A stretch of 56,414 nt of DNA from a methanogenic archaeon (GCA_902763685.1 CACWTF010000004.1:1-56414); one strand, 5' to 3'. Shown: positions 8,071-17,172, counted from the stretch's first letter. Numbers and translations: made by a program. The notes: generated by a model from the letters alone, not told the origin.

Positions 8071-9828
8071 ATGCTTCTAAAAGCCCAGTCCGTCTCCAAA
8101 TCGTTCGGTCCCATGAAAGTCCTCGAGGACGTCAGTCTGCAGATCAACGAGGGGGACCGCATCGGACTGGTGGGATCCAACGGTGCCGGGAAATCCACCT
8201 TCCTCAAGATCCTCCTCGGGGAGGAGAAGGAGGATACGGGGGAGATCACCCGCAGGACCGAGAAGATCGGATACATGCAGCAGTTCGTGGACATCCCCGA
8301 GGACATGACCGTCCGCCAGGTTCTGGAGGCCTCGTTCTCCTACGCGGAACACATCAAGGTCCGCATGCAGGAGATCGACGACCTGTACAGCAGCGGAGGG
8401 GACATCGACTGGAACGCCCTGGCCGAGGAGCAGGGGGAGCTGGAGAACAAGCTGGAGACATTCAACAGGGAGATCGGCGGCAAGCTCCTGGACATACTTA
8501 AACAGGTGAACTTCCCCGAGGACTATCTCGACAGGGAGATGGGTTCGCTCTCCGGAGGCGAGAAATCCAAGGTCATGATGGCAAGGACCGTCGTGCAGGT
8601 CACCGACTGCGACGTCATATTCATGGACGAACCCACCTCGCATCTCGATATCAGCACCATCGAATGGATGGAGAGGCTGATCCTCTCCTCCGGCTGTGCG
8701 GTGGTGATCGTATCCCACGACAGGTACTTCCTCGACAGGATCGCCCTCAGGGTACTGGAGATCGAGAACGGGAAATCAACTGAGTACCGCGGGAACTACT
8801 CCGCCTACGTGGAGAAGAAGAACATCGCCCTCGAACGCCAGATGAAGGAGTACGAGAGGTATGCGGATGCCAAGAAGAAGCAGGACGCACTCATCGAAGC
8901 GATGTTCCATGACGCCCGCAGATATATGGGAACCTACAAGACCCGTCTCATGATGGCCTCCAAACTCGAGGAGAAGGAAAGGCCGGACGAGCAGAAGGAG
9001 ATCAACATCAGCATCAAGGCCGCCCAGAAATCGGGGAAGAACGTCCTCATCGCGGAGAACATGTCCATCGCCAGGGACGGGAGGACCATCCTCTCCGGGA
9101 TCAATCTCGACATACAGAAAGGTGACAAGGTGGGAATCTTCGGAGCCAACGGAGCCGGCAAATCCACGCTCCTCAAGGCCATCCTGGGGGAACTGCCGGT
9201 CACCGGGGAACTGTGGGTGGCTCCCGGAGCCAAGATCGGGTACTATTCGCAGCAGCACGAAGGACTTGACCTCAAACTCACCGCGGAGGAGCAGATGCTC
9301 CATGTCATCGGCCCTGACAAGAAGGCCGAGGCAAGGAACGCTCTGGCACAGTTCCTCCTGACCGGCGAGAACGTCACCAACAAGATGTCCTCACTGTCCG
9401 GCGGACAGAGGGCGAAGGTCGCACTGTGCATCATGATGCACGCGGAGACCAACCTACTTATCCTCGACGAGCCCACCAACTACGTGGACATCAACTCCAA
9501 GCACATGCTGGAGAAGGCCCTTGCGGAATACGACGGCGTCGTGATCACTGTCACCCACGACAGGTACTTCCTGGACAACGTGTGCAACAAGGTCATAGAG
9601 GTCGCGAACGGCAGAGCGGTATGCCACAACGGGAACTACAGCGACCTGAAGGGAGCACCGGAACCCGTGAAACAGGCCGAGAAAGGCCAGATGTACCGCG
9701 TAGTGGAACCGTTCACCAACTGGACCACCAGGAAGAAGTACGCCAAGGGCGACCGCGTGTCCATCACCCCCTCGGAGATGCCGGGATTCCAGGATGCACT
9801 GGACAAAGGGAAGATCCGCAAGTCGTAA
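8071..9828 (+). CDS. ABC-F family ATPase
   Basis: 585 residues with two complete ABC ATPase cassettes and no membrane segments. The first has Walker A GSNGAGKST (35-43), signature LSGGEKSK and Walker B DVIFMDEPTSHLD; the second has FGANGAGKST (about 355), signature LSGGQRAK and LLILDEPTNYVD. The linker (about 235-300) is the charged helical hairpin typical of ABC-F proteins that act in the ribosomal E site. A C-terminal extension of about 60 residues follows the second cassette. A TATA-like ATTATTAAC (8039-8047) lies 28 bp before ATG, implying a leaderless mRNA. The likely role is translation or stress ATPase. Confidence 0.9.
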   Translation: MLLKAQSVSKSFGPMKVLEDVSLQINEGDRIGLVGSNGAGKSTFLKILLGEEKEDTGEITRRTEKIGYMQQFVDIPEDMTVRQVLEASFSYAEHIKVRMQEIDDLYSSGGDIDWNALAEEQGELENKLETFNREIGGKLLDILKQVNFPEDYLDREMGSLSGGEKSKVMMARTVVQVTDCDVIFMDEPTSHLDISTIEWMERLILSSGCAVVIVSHDRYFLDRIALRVLEIENGKSTEYRGNYSAYVEKKNIALERQMKEYERYADAKKKQDALIEAMFHDARRYMGTYKTRLMMASKLEEKERPDEQKEINISIKAAQKSGKNVLIAENMSIARDGRTILSGINLDIQKGDKVGIFGANGAGKSTLLKAILGELPVTGELWVAPGAKIGYYSQQHEGLDLKLTAEEQMLHVIGPDKKAEARNALAQFLLTGENVTNKMSSLSGGQRAKVALCIMMHAETNLLILDEPTNYVDINSKHMLEKALAEYDGVVITVTHDRYFLDNVCNKVIEVANGRAVCHNGNYSDLKGAPEPVKQAEKGQMYRVVEPFTNWTTRKKYAKGDRVSITPSEMPGFQDALDKGKIRKS

Positions 9829-9864
9829 CCGCCTTATAACAACCTGACGATTGATGTGAAAGAT

Positions 9865-10440
9865 ATGTGGTACGTGGTCGACGGAATGGACGGATGCGGC
9901 AAATCGAGTGCCGCGGAATACATCAGGGAGCATCTGAAGGCGAAAGGCCGCAGGGTGCTTCTCATCACCCACCCCAACCGCGATACCAAAGTAGGCATGA
10001 AAGAGGCCGCGTGGCTTCTTAAGGAAGGCAAGTTCGCCAAGATCGTCGCCACCCAGTATTACATCCGCGACGTGTTGCATTCCGTCCGCGTCATGAAGAA
10101 GAACAAAAAGACCCAGGAGTACGACGATGTCATCTTCGTGAGATATATCATGGCCGTCTCCTACGTTCCTAAACCCCTCTGCAGACTCGCCTACGGATTC
10201 TTCAAACTCCTGCTCCCGGAACCAGACGAGAAGTTCTTCGTCGACGTCACCGCGGAGACCGCCATGTCCCGCATCTCCAGCCGCGGGGAGGAGATAGAAT
10301 CCTTCGAGAACATGGAGGACCTCACCAAGACCATGGAGAAGATGCACATGTTCCTCGGCGACAATTGGAAGACCGTCGACAACAACGGCACCCCGCAAGA
10401 GACGGAAGCCCAGATCGCCGGATACCTCTCGGAGGAATGA
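9865..10440 (+). CDS. Thymidylate-kinase-like P-loop kinase
   Basis: 191 residues from ATG 9865; an upstream in-frame GTG at 9856 is possible, but TTATAA (9834-9839) 26-30 bp before 9865 fits a leaderless start. The P-loop is DGMDGCGKSS (6-15). FVRYIMAVSYVP resembles the DRY...S loop of dTMP kinases, and FVDVTAETAMSRISSRGEE matches the LID region. The sequence is divergent, so it may phosphorylate another nucleotide or a non-nucleotide alcohol. It overlaps the next gene by ATGA, which links it to a membrane phosphatase-like protein. Confidence 0.75.
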   Translation: MWYVVDGMDGCGKSSAAEYIREHLKAKGRRVLLITHPNRDTKVGMKEAAWLLKEGKFAKIVATQYYIRDVLHSVRVMKKNKKTQEYDDVIFVRYIMAVSYVPKPLCRLAYGFFKLLLPEPDEKFFVDVTAETAMSRISSRGEEIESFENMEDLTKTMEKMHMFLGDNWKTVDNNGTPQETEAQIAGYLSEE

Positions 10441-11066
10441 CCACGGCCCTGCACGATCCCACCCATCTGTTCGAAGGCGAGATCTCGGAAAGGGCCCGCA
10501 GGACCGCGAAGATCATATCCTTCGTGACCCAGCCCCAGCTGTTCTCCATCGTCCTCTTCGCCATCCTGTGCACCGTGTGTTCGTCTATAATGGAATACGC
10601 GGTGGTCTACGGCCTGTGTCTGTTCTTCGGATGCATCTTCCCGATCTTCGAGGTCATGTACTATTCCAAGAAGTTCAAGAACGACGACGGGGACGTCGTG
10701 AGGAGGGAGGATCGTTTCGTCCCCCTGCTCCTCGGGGTGCTCTCCTACGTTCTGGGTATAGTCAGCCTCTGGCTCGTCGGTGCCCCTTGGATCGTCACCG
10801 TCCTCTTCATCTGCTACGCCGTGGTGACCTTCGCGATAACCATAGTCACCACCAGATGGAAGATCAGCATTCACGCCTGCGGTATGATAGGTCCCACCAT
10901 GGCCATCACCACCGTCTACTTCCCCTGGGGAGCCCTGCTGATCCTCCTGGTCCCGCCGATATGCTGGTCGAGGTACGTCCTCAGGAAGCATACCCCGGCC
11001 CAGATGGCGGGCGGGATCGCCGTGGGGTTCGCCCTCACCGCTATCATCTTCGCGCTGCTGCTCTAA
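10437..11066 (+). CDS. PAP2-like membrane protein
   Basis: 209 residues, about six membrane segments, start ATG 10437 after a GGAGGA ribosome site and overlapping the kinase stop. Parts of the PAP2 phosphatase motif survive: KISIHACGMIG stands where K...PSGH is expected, and CWSRYVLRKHTPAQMAGG matches SR-x5-H-x3-D/Q. The third-motif histidine is present but the classic PSGH serine and RP pair are not obvious. Family members remove phosphate from lipid carriers; this one may be altered or inactive. Its pairing with the kinase gene points to lipid phosphate metabolism. Confidence 0.7.
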   Translation: MTTALHDPTHLFEGEISERARRTAKIISFVTQPQLFSIVLFAILCTVCSSIMEYAVVYGLCLFFGCIFPIFEVMYYSKKFKNDDGDVVRREDRFVPLLLGVLSYVLGIVSLWLVGAPWIVTVLFICYAVVTFAITIVTTRWKISIHACGMIGPTMAITTVYFPWGALLILLVPPICWSRYVLRKHTPAQMAGGIAVGFALTAIIFALLL

Positions 11067-11135
11067 GTGGAAAACCGCATAATGCCAGATTGCCAAAAAC
11101 TAACAATTTTAACCCTAATTGGCATACACCCCCGT

Positions 11136-13754
11136 ATGACATCAGGAACTCCCCGTCCGGTCGTGACCCTGGATTCCTCGGAACTGGGTATCGGCCTGGT
11201 CGGAGGGAAAGGGATCAACATAGCCAAGATGATCTCCAACGGCTTCAGCGTGCCGCCCGCTTTCGCGGTGACCGTCGACGCCTACGAGATGTTCCTCGAC
11301 CGCAACGGCCTGAGGGAACAGATCAGGGGGATCCTCGACAGGACAGACTTCGACGACGATTCCTCGCTCACGGGATCCTCGGAGGAGATACGCTCCCTCT
11401 TCCTGAATGCGGACATCGGCGACGAAGAGCTCATCGACCTGAAGAAACAGCGCGGGGAGCTCGAAGGGGAATACTTCGCCGTCCGTTCCTCCGCCGTGGC
11501 GGAAGACCTCGCCGATGCTAGCTTCGCCGGACAGCAGGACACCTACCTCAACGTGAGGAGGGGGGATGTCGTCAAAATGATCCTCACCTGCTGGGCCTCC
11601 TACTGGAACGCCCGTGCCATGAAATACCGCCACGATGCCTCCAAGGACCATCTGTCCCAGGGTATGGCGGTCGTGGTGCAGAGGATGGTAAGATCGGACA
11701 TCAGCGGAGTCATGTTCACCGCCGATCCCGTGACCGGCGATGAGAAGGTGATCATCGAAGCATCCTGGGGATTGGGCGAATCGATCGTCTCTGGTACCGT
11801 CACCCCGGACAGCTACATCCTCGCCAAGGATTCCCTGAAGGTGCTGGACCTCACGGTGAACACCAAGGAACAGGGATACTACCTCGTCGACGGGAAGAAC
11901 GAACTCGTCTCCATCCCCAAGGAGAAGGCCGAGGCCCGCTGTGCCGATGACGATATCCTTAGGAAGATCGCCGAACAGGGTCTGAAACTGGAGAAGCACT
12001 TCGGCTGCCCCCAGGACATCGAGTGGGCGGTGGAGGACGGTAAGGTATACATCCTCCAGTCCAGGAACATCACCACCCTGCCCGATTCCTCCGAGAAGGA
12101 CGATATCCTCTGGTCAAGGGGTTACGGCGACGAATACTGGGCGGACGCCACCACCCCCATGTTCTATACGGTCATGGGAAGGATGCTCACCGACTACGTC
12201 AACCACGAGGGGGCACACATGATGGGTTACAAGGACCTCGAGTCCGGCCCGCTCACCAAACTACACAAATCGAGGGTGTACTTCTCCGCCACCGTCCTGG
12301 AGAGGATCTTCGCCCACTACCCCAAGTTCATCCGTTCGAGGGAACTCCTCGAGTACTTCCCCCAGAAGGAACAGCAGAGGATCTCCGAATACGGGAACGA
12401 TTACTACGGCACGATAAAATCGCAGATCTGCCTGGCATTCCGCGACAGGGACGGTATGATCTGGAAGACCGACAAGGTCTACAGGAAATGGGCGGAACGC
12501 TTCCTGGAGGTCTGCAGGGAATTCGATTCCGTCGATCTGGAGAACATAAGCGACGGGGACCTGGCGGACTGGTACTTCCGTATACAGAAGGAATCCACCA
12601 AACACTACCAGCTGATACGTTACGGTATGGTCTCCCATTCCATCATGACCAACCTCCTGGTGAAGAACTGGTGCTCCAAATGGCTGAAGGACGACGGTAC
12701 CGTCTACGCGGGACTCATGTCCGCCCCGGATGACAACAAGACGGTGGAGACCAACAAGGGATTCTCCGACATGGGGAAGGCCCTGAGGAACGACCCTGTG
12801 GCCAGGGAGAAGGCGGATTCCATGCCCGCTGCGGAGTTCTTGGAATGGCTCCGGACCTCCGATTCGCCGTTCAGGAAGGCTTACGACGATTTCATCAGGG
12901 AGTTCGGACACAGGTCCGGCACCAGGGAACTCAACGCCCCCAGGTGGGCGGAGGATCCCGATTACGTCATCGGAGTTGCGAAGCAGATGTGCGACGGCGA
13001 CTCCGACCTCAGGGAGGAATACGAACGCAGCGTGGAACGCAGGAAGCAGACCGAGGCGGAGGTCCGCTCCAGGCTCGGGTTCTTCAGGAGGGCACTGCTC
13101 TTCAAGGTGCTCCAATACGCACGCACATATCTCACCTTCAGGGAGAACCAGAGGTTCTACCTGGATCATATGATGTACAGGAACAGGCTGATCTTCCTGG
13201 AGGAGGGAAGGAGGCTGTGCGGGAAGGGACTGATCGATACGAAGGACGACATCTTCTTCCTGGAGGATACCGAGGCCATCGATATCCTCCGCGGGGGAGA
13301 CGCCTCGGATATAAGGGAAAAGATCGCCCCCCGCAAGGCGGAGTTCATGAAATACCGCGACAGGCTCCCGCCGAAGTTCCTGTACAACGGAGTGGACTTC
13401 GACGACGAACCCGTTTCCCACGGGGCCACCCTGGTCGGTGCCGCATCCAGTCCCGGCAGCTACAGGGGAAGGGTGAGGATCATCGCCGATGTCAGGGACC
13501 TCGGGCAGGTGGAGAAGGGGGAGATCCTGGTCACCAGCAACACCGACCCCGGATGGACCGTGGTCTTCTCCAAACTGGGAGGGCTCATCACCGAGACCGG
13601 GGGCATCCTCTGCCACGGTGCGGTAATATCACGCGAATACAGGATCCCCGCCGTCACGGCGGTGAAATCCGCAACAACCATCTTACACACAGGCGACCTC
13701 GTATCCGTCGACGGAAGCAAGGGAGAGGTCACCATCCTGGAGGAAGAACAATGA
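11136..13754 (+). CDS. PEP synthase / rifampin phosphotransferase-like dikinase
   Basis: 872 residues from ATG 11136. Domains: N-terminal PPDK-type ATP-grasp (about 10-310; GLVGGKGINIAKM, AVRSSAVAEDLADASFAGQQ, GLGESIVSG), a large helical middle domain (about 320-750), and a C-terminal swivelling phosphohistidine domain (about 765-872) with TETGGILCHGAVISREY, catalytic His about residue 827. The PEP/pyruvate-binding TIM barrel of true PEP synthase is absent, so order and length match rifampin phosphotransferase (about 870 residues, ATP-grasp + substrate + His domain). Rifampin is not an archaeal RNA polymerase inhibitor, so the natural acceptor is unknown. An in-frame start at 11067 would add 23 residues not seen in the family. 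It overlaps the next gene by ATGA. Confidence 0.82.
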   Translation: MTSGTPRPVVTLDSSELGIGLVGGKGINIAKMISNGFSVPPAFAVTVDAYEMFLDRNGLREQIRGILDRTDFDDDSSLTGSSEEIRSLFLNADIGDEELIDLKKQRGELEGEYFAVRSSAVAEDLADASFAGQQDTYLNVRRGDVVKMILTCWASYWNARAMKYRHDASKDHLSQGMAVVVQRMVRSDISGVMFTADPVTGDEKVIIEASWGLGESIVSGTVTPDSYILAKDSLKVLDLTVNTKEQGYYLVDGKNELVSIPKEKAEARCADDDILRKIAEQGLKLEKHFGCPQDIEWAVEDGKVYILQSRNITTLPDSSEKDDILWSRGYGDEYWADATTPMFYTVMGRMLTDYVNHEGAHMMGYKDLESGPLTKLHKSRVYFSATVLERIFAHYPKFIRSRELLEYFPQKEQQRISEYGNDYYGTIKSQICLAFRDRDGMIWKTDKVYRKWAERFLEVCREFDSVDLENISDGDLADWYFRIQKESTKHYQLIRYGMVSHSIMTNLLVKNWCSKWLKDDGTVYAGLMSAPDDNKTVETNKGFSDMGKALRNDPVAREKADSMPAAEFLEWLRTSDSPFRKAYDDFIREFGHRSGTRELNAPRWAEDPDYVIGVAKQMCDGDSDLREEYERSVERRKQTEAEVRSRLGFFRRALLFKVLQYARTYLTFRENQRFYLDHMMYRNRLIFLEEGRRLCGKGLIDTKDDIFFLEDTEAIDILRGGDASDIREKIAPRKAEFMKYRDRLPPKFLYNGVDFDDEPVSHGATLVGAASSPGSYRGRVRIIADVRDLGQVEKGEILVTSNTDPGWTVVFSKLGGLITETGGILCHGAVISREYRIPAVTAVKSATTILHTGDLVSVDGSKGEVTILEEEQ

Positions 13755-14626
13755 ATGACCACCCCGAATGGAACGAGAGCTACTACTTCAACCTGCACGA
13801 CCACTCCGAAGGCGTCACCGTCTTCATGAGGATCGGCAACAAGCCCAACAAGAACGAGAAGTCCGTCTTCCTGTTCGTCATCGAGAAGGACAGGATCTGC
13901 GGGATCAGGAACGCCGTACCCTGCGATAACGAGCACAAGGCATGCAGCGGACTCGTCTTCACCGACAATCCCGACGGCACCTGGCACATCTCTTACAAGG
14001 GCCCCCTCTTCGACGTCAGGGCGAAGGAGCCCGTACCGCTCATGTCCGCCATGGACATCGCTTGGAACCCTGTCAATCCCGTCATGGATTACCACGACTG
14101 CGTCGATGCGAAAGGCGAGGCCATGTCCGCACAGACCGCATCCGAGCACTTCGAGCAGTTCGGTATTGCCAAAGGGAAACTGACCGTCGGCGACAGGAAC
14201 TATGAAATTAATGCTACCGGTGAGAGGGACAAGAGCGAGGGCGTCCGCGACTGGGGAGCACCCAAGATGTGGATGTGGCTCAACTCGGTCTACGGCACCG
14301 ACACGGGATTCAACGCCACCAAGCTCTGCACCCAGATGGGCGATGTCGACGCGGGTTTCTACGGAACCGCCAAGGGCAACGACCCCGTCGTGAAGATCGA
14401 TATCGACGTGCAGTACGACAAGGGCATGCCCGCCGGTTACGATATGGTCATGCACGGCAAGAGCGGAAAGGAATACTCGGTCAAAGCGAAGATCATCGGC
14501 AAGGCTGTCCTCCCCATGCAGGGCAGCAAGGACATGATGCTGGTGGAGACCATCTCCGAGACCGTCATGGACGGACGCACCGGATACGGTATCGCGGAAT
14601 TCCTGGTACCCGCACCCAAACAGTGA
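13751..14626 (+). CDS. CrtC/AttH-like lipocalin-fold protein (DUF7064-like)
   Basis: 291 residues beginning MNDHPEWNESYYFNLHD, start overlapping the dikinase stop. The core GERDKSEGVRDWGAPKMW (about 157-175) corresponds to the rDHSwGxRdW signature of hydroxyneurosporene synthase (CrtC)/AttH and Svf1-like proteins, which are double lipocalin folds that bind or convert isoprenoid-like lipids. The usual His is replaced by Lys here. Relatives are found beside PEP-utilising phosphotransferase genes in actinobacteria, so the coupling to the dikinase is meaningful. Substrate unknown. Confidence 0.65.
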   Translation: MNDHPEWNESYYFNLHDHSEGVTVFMRIGNKPNKNEKSVFLFVIEKDRICGIRNAVPCDNEHKACSGLVFTDNPDGTWHISYKGPLFDVRAKEPVPLMSAMDIAWNPVNPVMDYHDCVDAKGEAMSAQTASEHFEQFGIAKGKLTVGDRNYEINATGERDKSEGVRDWGAPKMWMWLNSVYGTDTGFNATKLCTQMGDVDAGFYGTAKGNDPVVKIDIDVQYDKGMPAGYDMVMHGKSGKEYSVKAKIIGKAVLPMQGSKDMMLVETISETVMDGRTGYGIAEFLVPAPKQ

Positions 14627-14635
14627 ATTAATCCC

Positions 14636-14665
14636 GCCTGTCCCTTCGGGGGCAGGCATACTTTT
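14636..14665. terminator. Terminator between convergent genes
   Basis: GCCTGTCCC-TTCG-GGGGCAGGC (14636-14657) followed by CATACTTTTT. It ends the plus-strand dikinase/lipocalin unit and lies just before the stop of the minus-strand gene. Confidence 0.75.
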
Positions 14666-15385
14666 TCACATCCCCATCAGGATCATGGCCGCGAGGACGG
14701 TCATGGGGATGAGCAGATTGTCGATGTCACCGGGGCACACAGCCTCCACCACGGCGGCGAGAACGCCCGCTACGGCTGCGAAGGCGAGTCCGGGAATGAT
14801 GTCGACCGTCCTGCCTGCGAAAAGCCCCTGAGAGGCAAGGAAACCGTACAATGCGATGATGATCACGGAGCAGACGAAGGTAGCGACGAACACCGCACAG
14901 GTGCCTTCGAGGGACTTGCCGTTGATGATCTTGTGCTTCCCGTACCTCTTTCCCACGATGCTTCCGAATCCGTCTCCGCGGGTCATGGCGACGATACCGA
15001 GGGTGGCCGCGAGCCAGTGCTCGCCGCCGAGACAGTCGTCGTTGAAGAAGAACGCCACCATGATGTTGATGGTCACGACGTAGAGGAAGAGTCCGTAACG
15101 GTGGCCCATGTCGTTGGTGACCTCTCCGAGTTTGGAATCGGATACGGGGTTCCCGGGGAACATGGCGAAGAACAGCAGGATCGCGAACGGCACCGAGAAG
15201 AACACCAGCATGATCCAGTTGGCACTGAATGCCCACCATACGTAGATGAACGCCCCGACACCGATGTGGATGATCTTACGGTTATCCCAGTTGATCCCCT
15301 TCTTCTGTACGAAGAGACTGAGACCCAAAGCGGCCACGATGATGAGGTATACAGCGATCAGTGCGACGATGTCCTGAACATTCAT
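14666..15385 (-). CDS. Dolichol/phytol kinase-like CTP-dependent membrane kinase
   Basis: 239 residues from ATG 15385 (MNVQDIVALIAVYL), six to seven membrane segments. NRKIIHIGVGAF near residue 35 is the R-K-x2-H-x3-G motif of the SEC59/VTE5/DGK1 family. RGDGFGSIVGKRYGKHKI and NGKSLEGT (about 130-160) are the CTP-binding loops. These enzymes phosphorylate polyprenols, phytol or diacylglycerol with CTP. Given archaeal ether lipids, an isoprenoid alcohol is the likeliest substrate. It converges on the CrtC-like gene. Confidence 0.83.
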   Translation of the reverse strand: MNVQDIVALIAVYLIIVAALGLSLFVQKKGINWDNRKIIHIGVGAFIYVWWAFSANWIMLVFFSVPFAILLFFAMFPGNPVSDSKLGEVTNDMGHRYGLFLYVVTINIMVAFFFNDDCLGGEHWLAATLGIVAMTRGDGFGSIVGKRYGKHKIINGKSLEGTCAVFVATFVCSVIIIALYGFLASQGLFAGRTVDIIPGLAFAAVAGVLAAVVEAVCPGDIDNLLIPMTVLAAMILMGM

Positions 15386-15432
15386 CCGAAAACTTCCAGT
15401 TGGTGGGCGATGGCCCAACGGTTTAATAAGTG

Positions 15433-15461
15433 TTAGGAGGGGACCCTTGCGGGCCCCCTAA
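15433..15461 (-). terminator. Terminator hairpin downstream of the 89-residue membrane protein gene
   Basis: TTAGGAGGGGACCC-TTGC-GGGCCCCCTAA forms a long, slightly bulged stem just after the minus-strand stop at 15468. The T run is weak, so it may need other factors. Confidence 0.5.
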
Positions 15462-15467
15462 GGAATT

Positions 15468-15737
15468 TCACTGTTTCTCCATCTCGCGGTCGACTTCCTT
15501 GACATCGTCGAGGGTCATACCGCTGTCGTAATGGACCTGGTCTTTCTGCTTCACAGCATAGTAGACGCCGAACACGACGTAGAGGACCGTTCCGATGAGC
15601 AGGAGTGCGATGAGCACCGCTGCCGCGAGGAAGAAGTAGAGCTCTATCTGGTCGGTGACGAACATGTACACCGAGAACACGAGCAGTGCAACGAGTCCGA
15701 TGAAGATTATCGCTACGAAGGAGTCTTCCGATTTCAT
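15468..15737 (-). CDS. Small two-helix membrane protein
   Basis: 89 residues from ATG 15737 (MKSEDSFVAIIFIGLVALLV). Two hydrophobic segments (about 8-26 and 33-63) and a charged C-terminal tail (LDDVKEVDREMEK) predicted to lie in the cytoplasm. The start is 5 bp from the end of the upstream AIM24 gene, so they form an operon. I do not recognise a family. Confidence 0.7.
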   Translation of the reverse strand: MKSEDSFVAIIFIGLVALLVFSVYMFVTDQIELYFFLAAAVLIALLLIGTVLYVVFGVYYAVKQKDQVHYDSGMTLDDVKEVDREMEKQ

Positions 15738-15742
15738 CGTGA

Positions 15743-16420
15743 TCACGAGTTGTTGGTGGGCAGGTAGGGGATCAGGGACATGGCCAGATCGTTGAGGGTC
15801 ATGGACTGGATCACTACCTTTCCGGGTCCGGTGAGGGTGGTGATGAACAGACCCTCTCCGCTGAACAGTGCGTTCTTGATTCCGATGGATGCGATATCGT
15901 ACTTCACCCCGTCCTGCCATGCGACAGCGTTGGAGGTGGATACCTTGAGGACCTGTCCGGGTGCGAGGTCGATGACGTTGAAGTCTCCGCACGCGTGGAT
16001 GAAGGCCATACCGTTACCGGAGATCCTCTGGAGAACGAGTCCCTCTCCGCCGAAGAAGATGGAACCCAGCTTCTTCTGGAAGGCCATATCGAGCTGTACG
16101 GACTCCTCGCTGCAGAGGTATGCGGTCTTCTGGCAGATCCATGCACCCTTGGAGGTGTCGATATCCATGATCTTTCCGGGAGCCTTTCCCGCAAGACTGA
16201 CGGCTCCGGGGCTGCCGGATGCGGTATATTTCACGAGCATGAAGGAGGATCCGGAAATGGACCTCTTCAGACCCGCGAGGAAACCGCCTTCCATCTTGGA
16301 TTTCATGTCCACGTTTCCGGACATGTGCACCATGGAACCGGCCTGGGATTGCAGTACCTCTCCGGGCTGGAGTTCAACATTCACGAACTGAAGGTTACTT
16401 CCTGTGATGGTGTACTTCAT
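15743..16420 (-). CDS. AIM24/TIGR00266 family protein
   Basis: 225 residues starting MKYTITGSNLQFVNVELQPGE. It has the features of the TIGR00266/AIM24 beta-barrel family: VLQSQAGSMVHMSG near the start, GSPGAVSLAGKAPGKI, the central GEGLVLQRISGNGMAF, and NALFSGEGLFITTLTGPG near the end. The family forms trimers resembling tryptophan-RNA-binding attenuation protein rings, with no agreed biochemical role. TTTATATT on the minus strand (16443-16450) lies 25-30 bp before the ATG, suggesting a leaderless mRNA that continues into the small membrane protein gene. Confidence 0.88.
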   Translation of the reverse strand: MKYTITGSNLQFVNVELQPGEVLQSQAGSMVHMSGNVDMKSKMEGGFLAGLKRSISGSSFMLVKYTASGSPGAVSLAGKAPGKIMDIDTSKGAWICQKTAYLCSEESVQLDMAFQKKLGSIFFGGEGLVLQRISGNGMAFIHACGDFNVIDLAPGQVLKVSTSNAVAWQDGVKYDIASIGIKNALFSGEGLFITTLTGPGKVVIQSMTLNDLAMSLIPYLPTNNS

Positions 16421-16486
16421 GAGGAAGAAAACGAGAACTGAGAATATAAAGGATATTGCAAAAAAAAAGAGAAAAAGAAAAGGGTT

Positions 16487-16504
16487 GGTCCCCCGAAGGG
16501 GACC
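16487..16504 (-). terminator. Terminator of the 216-residue membrane protein gene
   Basis: GGTCCCC/GGGGACC hairpin; on the minus strand it is followed by a long T-rich tract (CCTTTTCTTTTTCTC). It lies 18 bp after the stop at 16522. Confidence 0.75.
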
Positions 16505-16521
16505 GGTTTAGTGTTTCAGTT

Positions 16522-17172
16522 TCACATTCCGAACTTGGTCTTTACATCGTTGTCAAGGAGTCCCATGAACATGAACACACCAATGATGATGGCGCAGATT
16601 CCGAGGGGGATTCCGATGATAGAGAGGCAAGCGAGGAGTCCGAAGATGATGTAGAGGAGGAAGACGATGAGGAGAATGACCCAAACGATCTTGTCGACAA
16701 GGCTGTCCTTTCCGTCGGTGATCTTCCTGTAGAGCCACATGACGATGAAGGCGATGATGATGTATACAACACCAGAGATGATGAGGGATACAGCTCCGCC
16801 CTCGACACCAGTGTCCTGGATGAACTCAACGATTCCACCGATGATCTTGAAGATTCCGGTTACGAGGGTTGCCATCGCGAACACGTGGACGAACTCGACG
16901 ATGATGTCGAATTTGTCGGTCAGTGCGCCACCAGAGACGCCGAATTTGTCGCTGAACTTGTTTGATCCGGTGTTTCCCCTGACCCTCTGAGCGAAGGCGA
17001 GATAAAGGAAACCACCCACAAGGGTACCAAGAGCAAAGATGATGTTGGCGATAATGATCTCGTCACCATCAATAATCTCCCAAATGATGGAAACGATTCC
17101 CATCAGAATGGAGACGATTGCCATGATAAGCAATGCGAGTCCGGCATGGTCCTGATTATCAAAGAATGCCAT
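16522..17172 (-). CDS. Multi-pass membrane protein of unknown function
   Basis: 216 residues, about six membrane segments rich in Ile, Gly and Val (for example ALLIMAIVSILMGIVSIIWE near residue 13 and IPLGICAIIIGVFMFMG near the end). A central polar stretch (NKFSDKFGVSGGALTDKFD, about 71-89) resembles the SSGLSKKFGIKP stretch of the next gene upstream, suggesting distant paralogy. Minus-strand ATTTATAACC (17191-17200) is a TATA box about 25 bp before the start. I cannot assign a family. Confidence 0.75.
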   Translation of the reverse strand: MAFFDNQDHAGLALLIMAIVSILMGIVSIIWEIIDGDEIIIANIIFALGTLVGGFLYLAFAQRVRGNTGSNKFSDKFGVSGGALTDKFDIIVEFVHVFAMATLVTGIFKIIGGIVEFIQDTGVEGGAVSLIISGVVYIIIAFIVMWLYRKITDGKDSLVDKIVWVILLIVFLLYIIFGLLACLSIIGIPLGICAIIIGVFMFMGLLDNDVKTKFGM

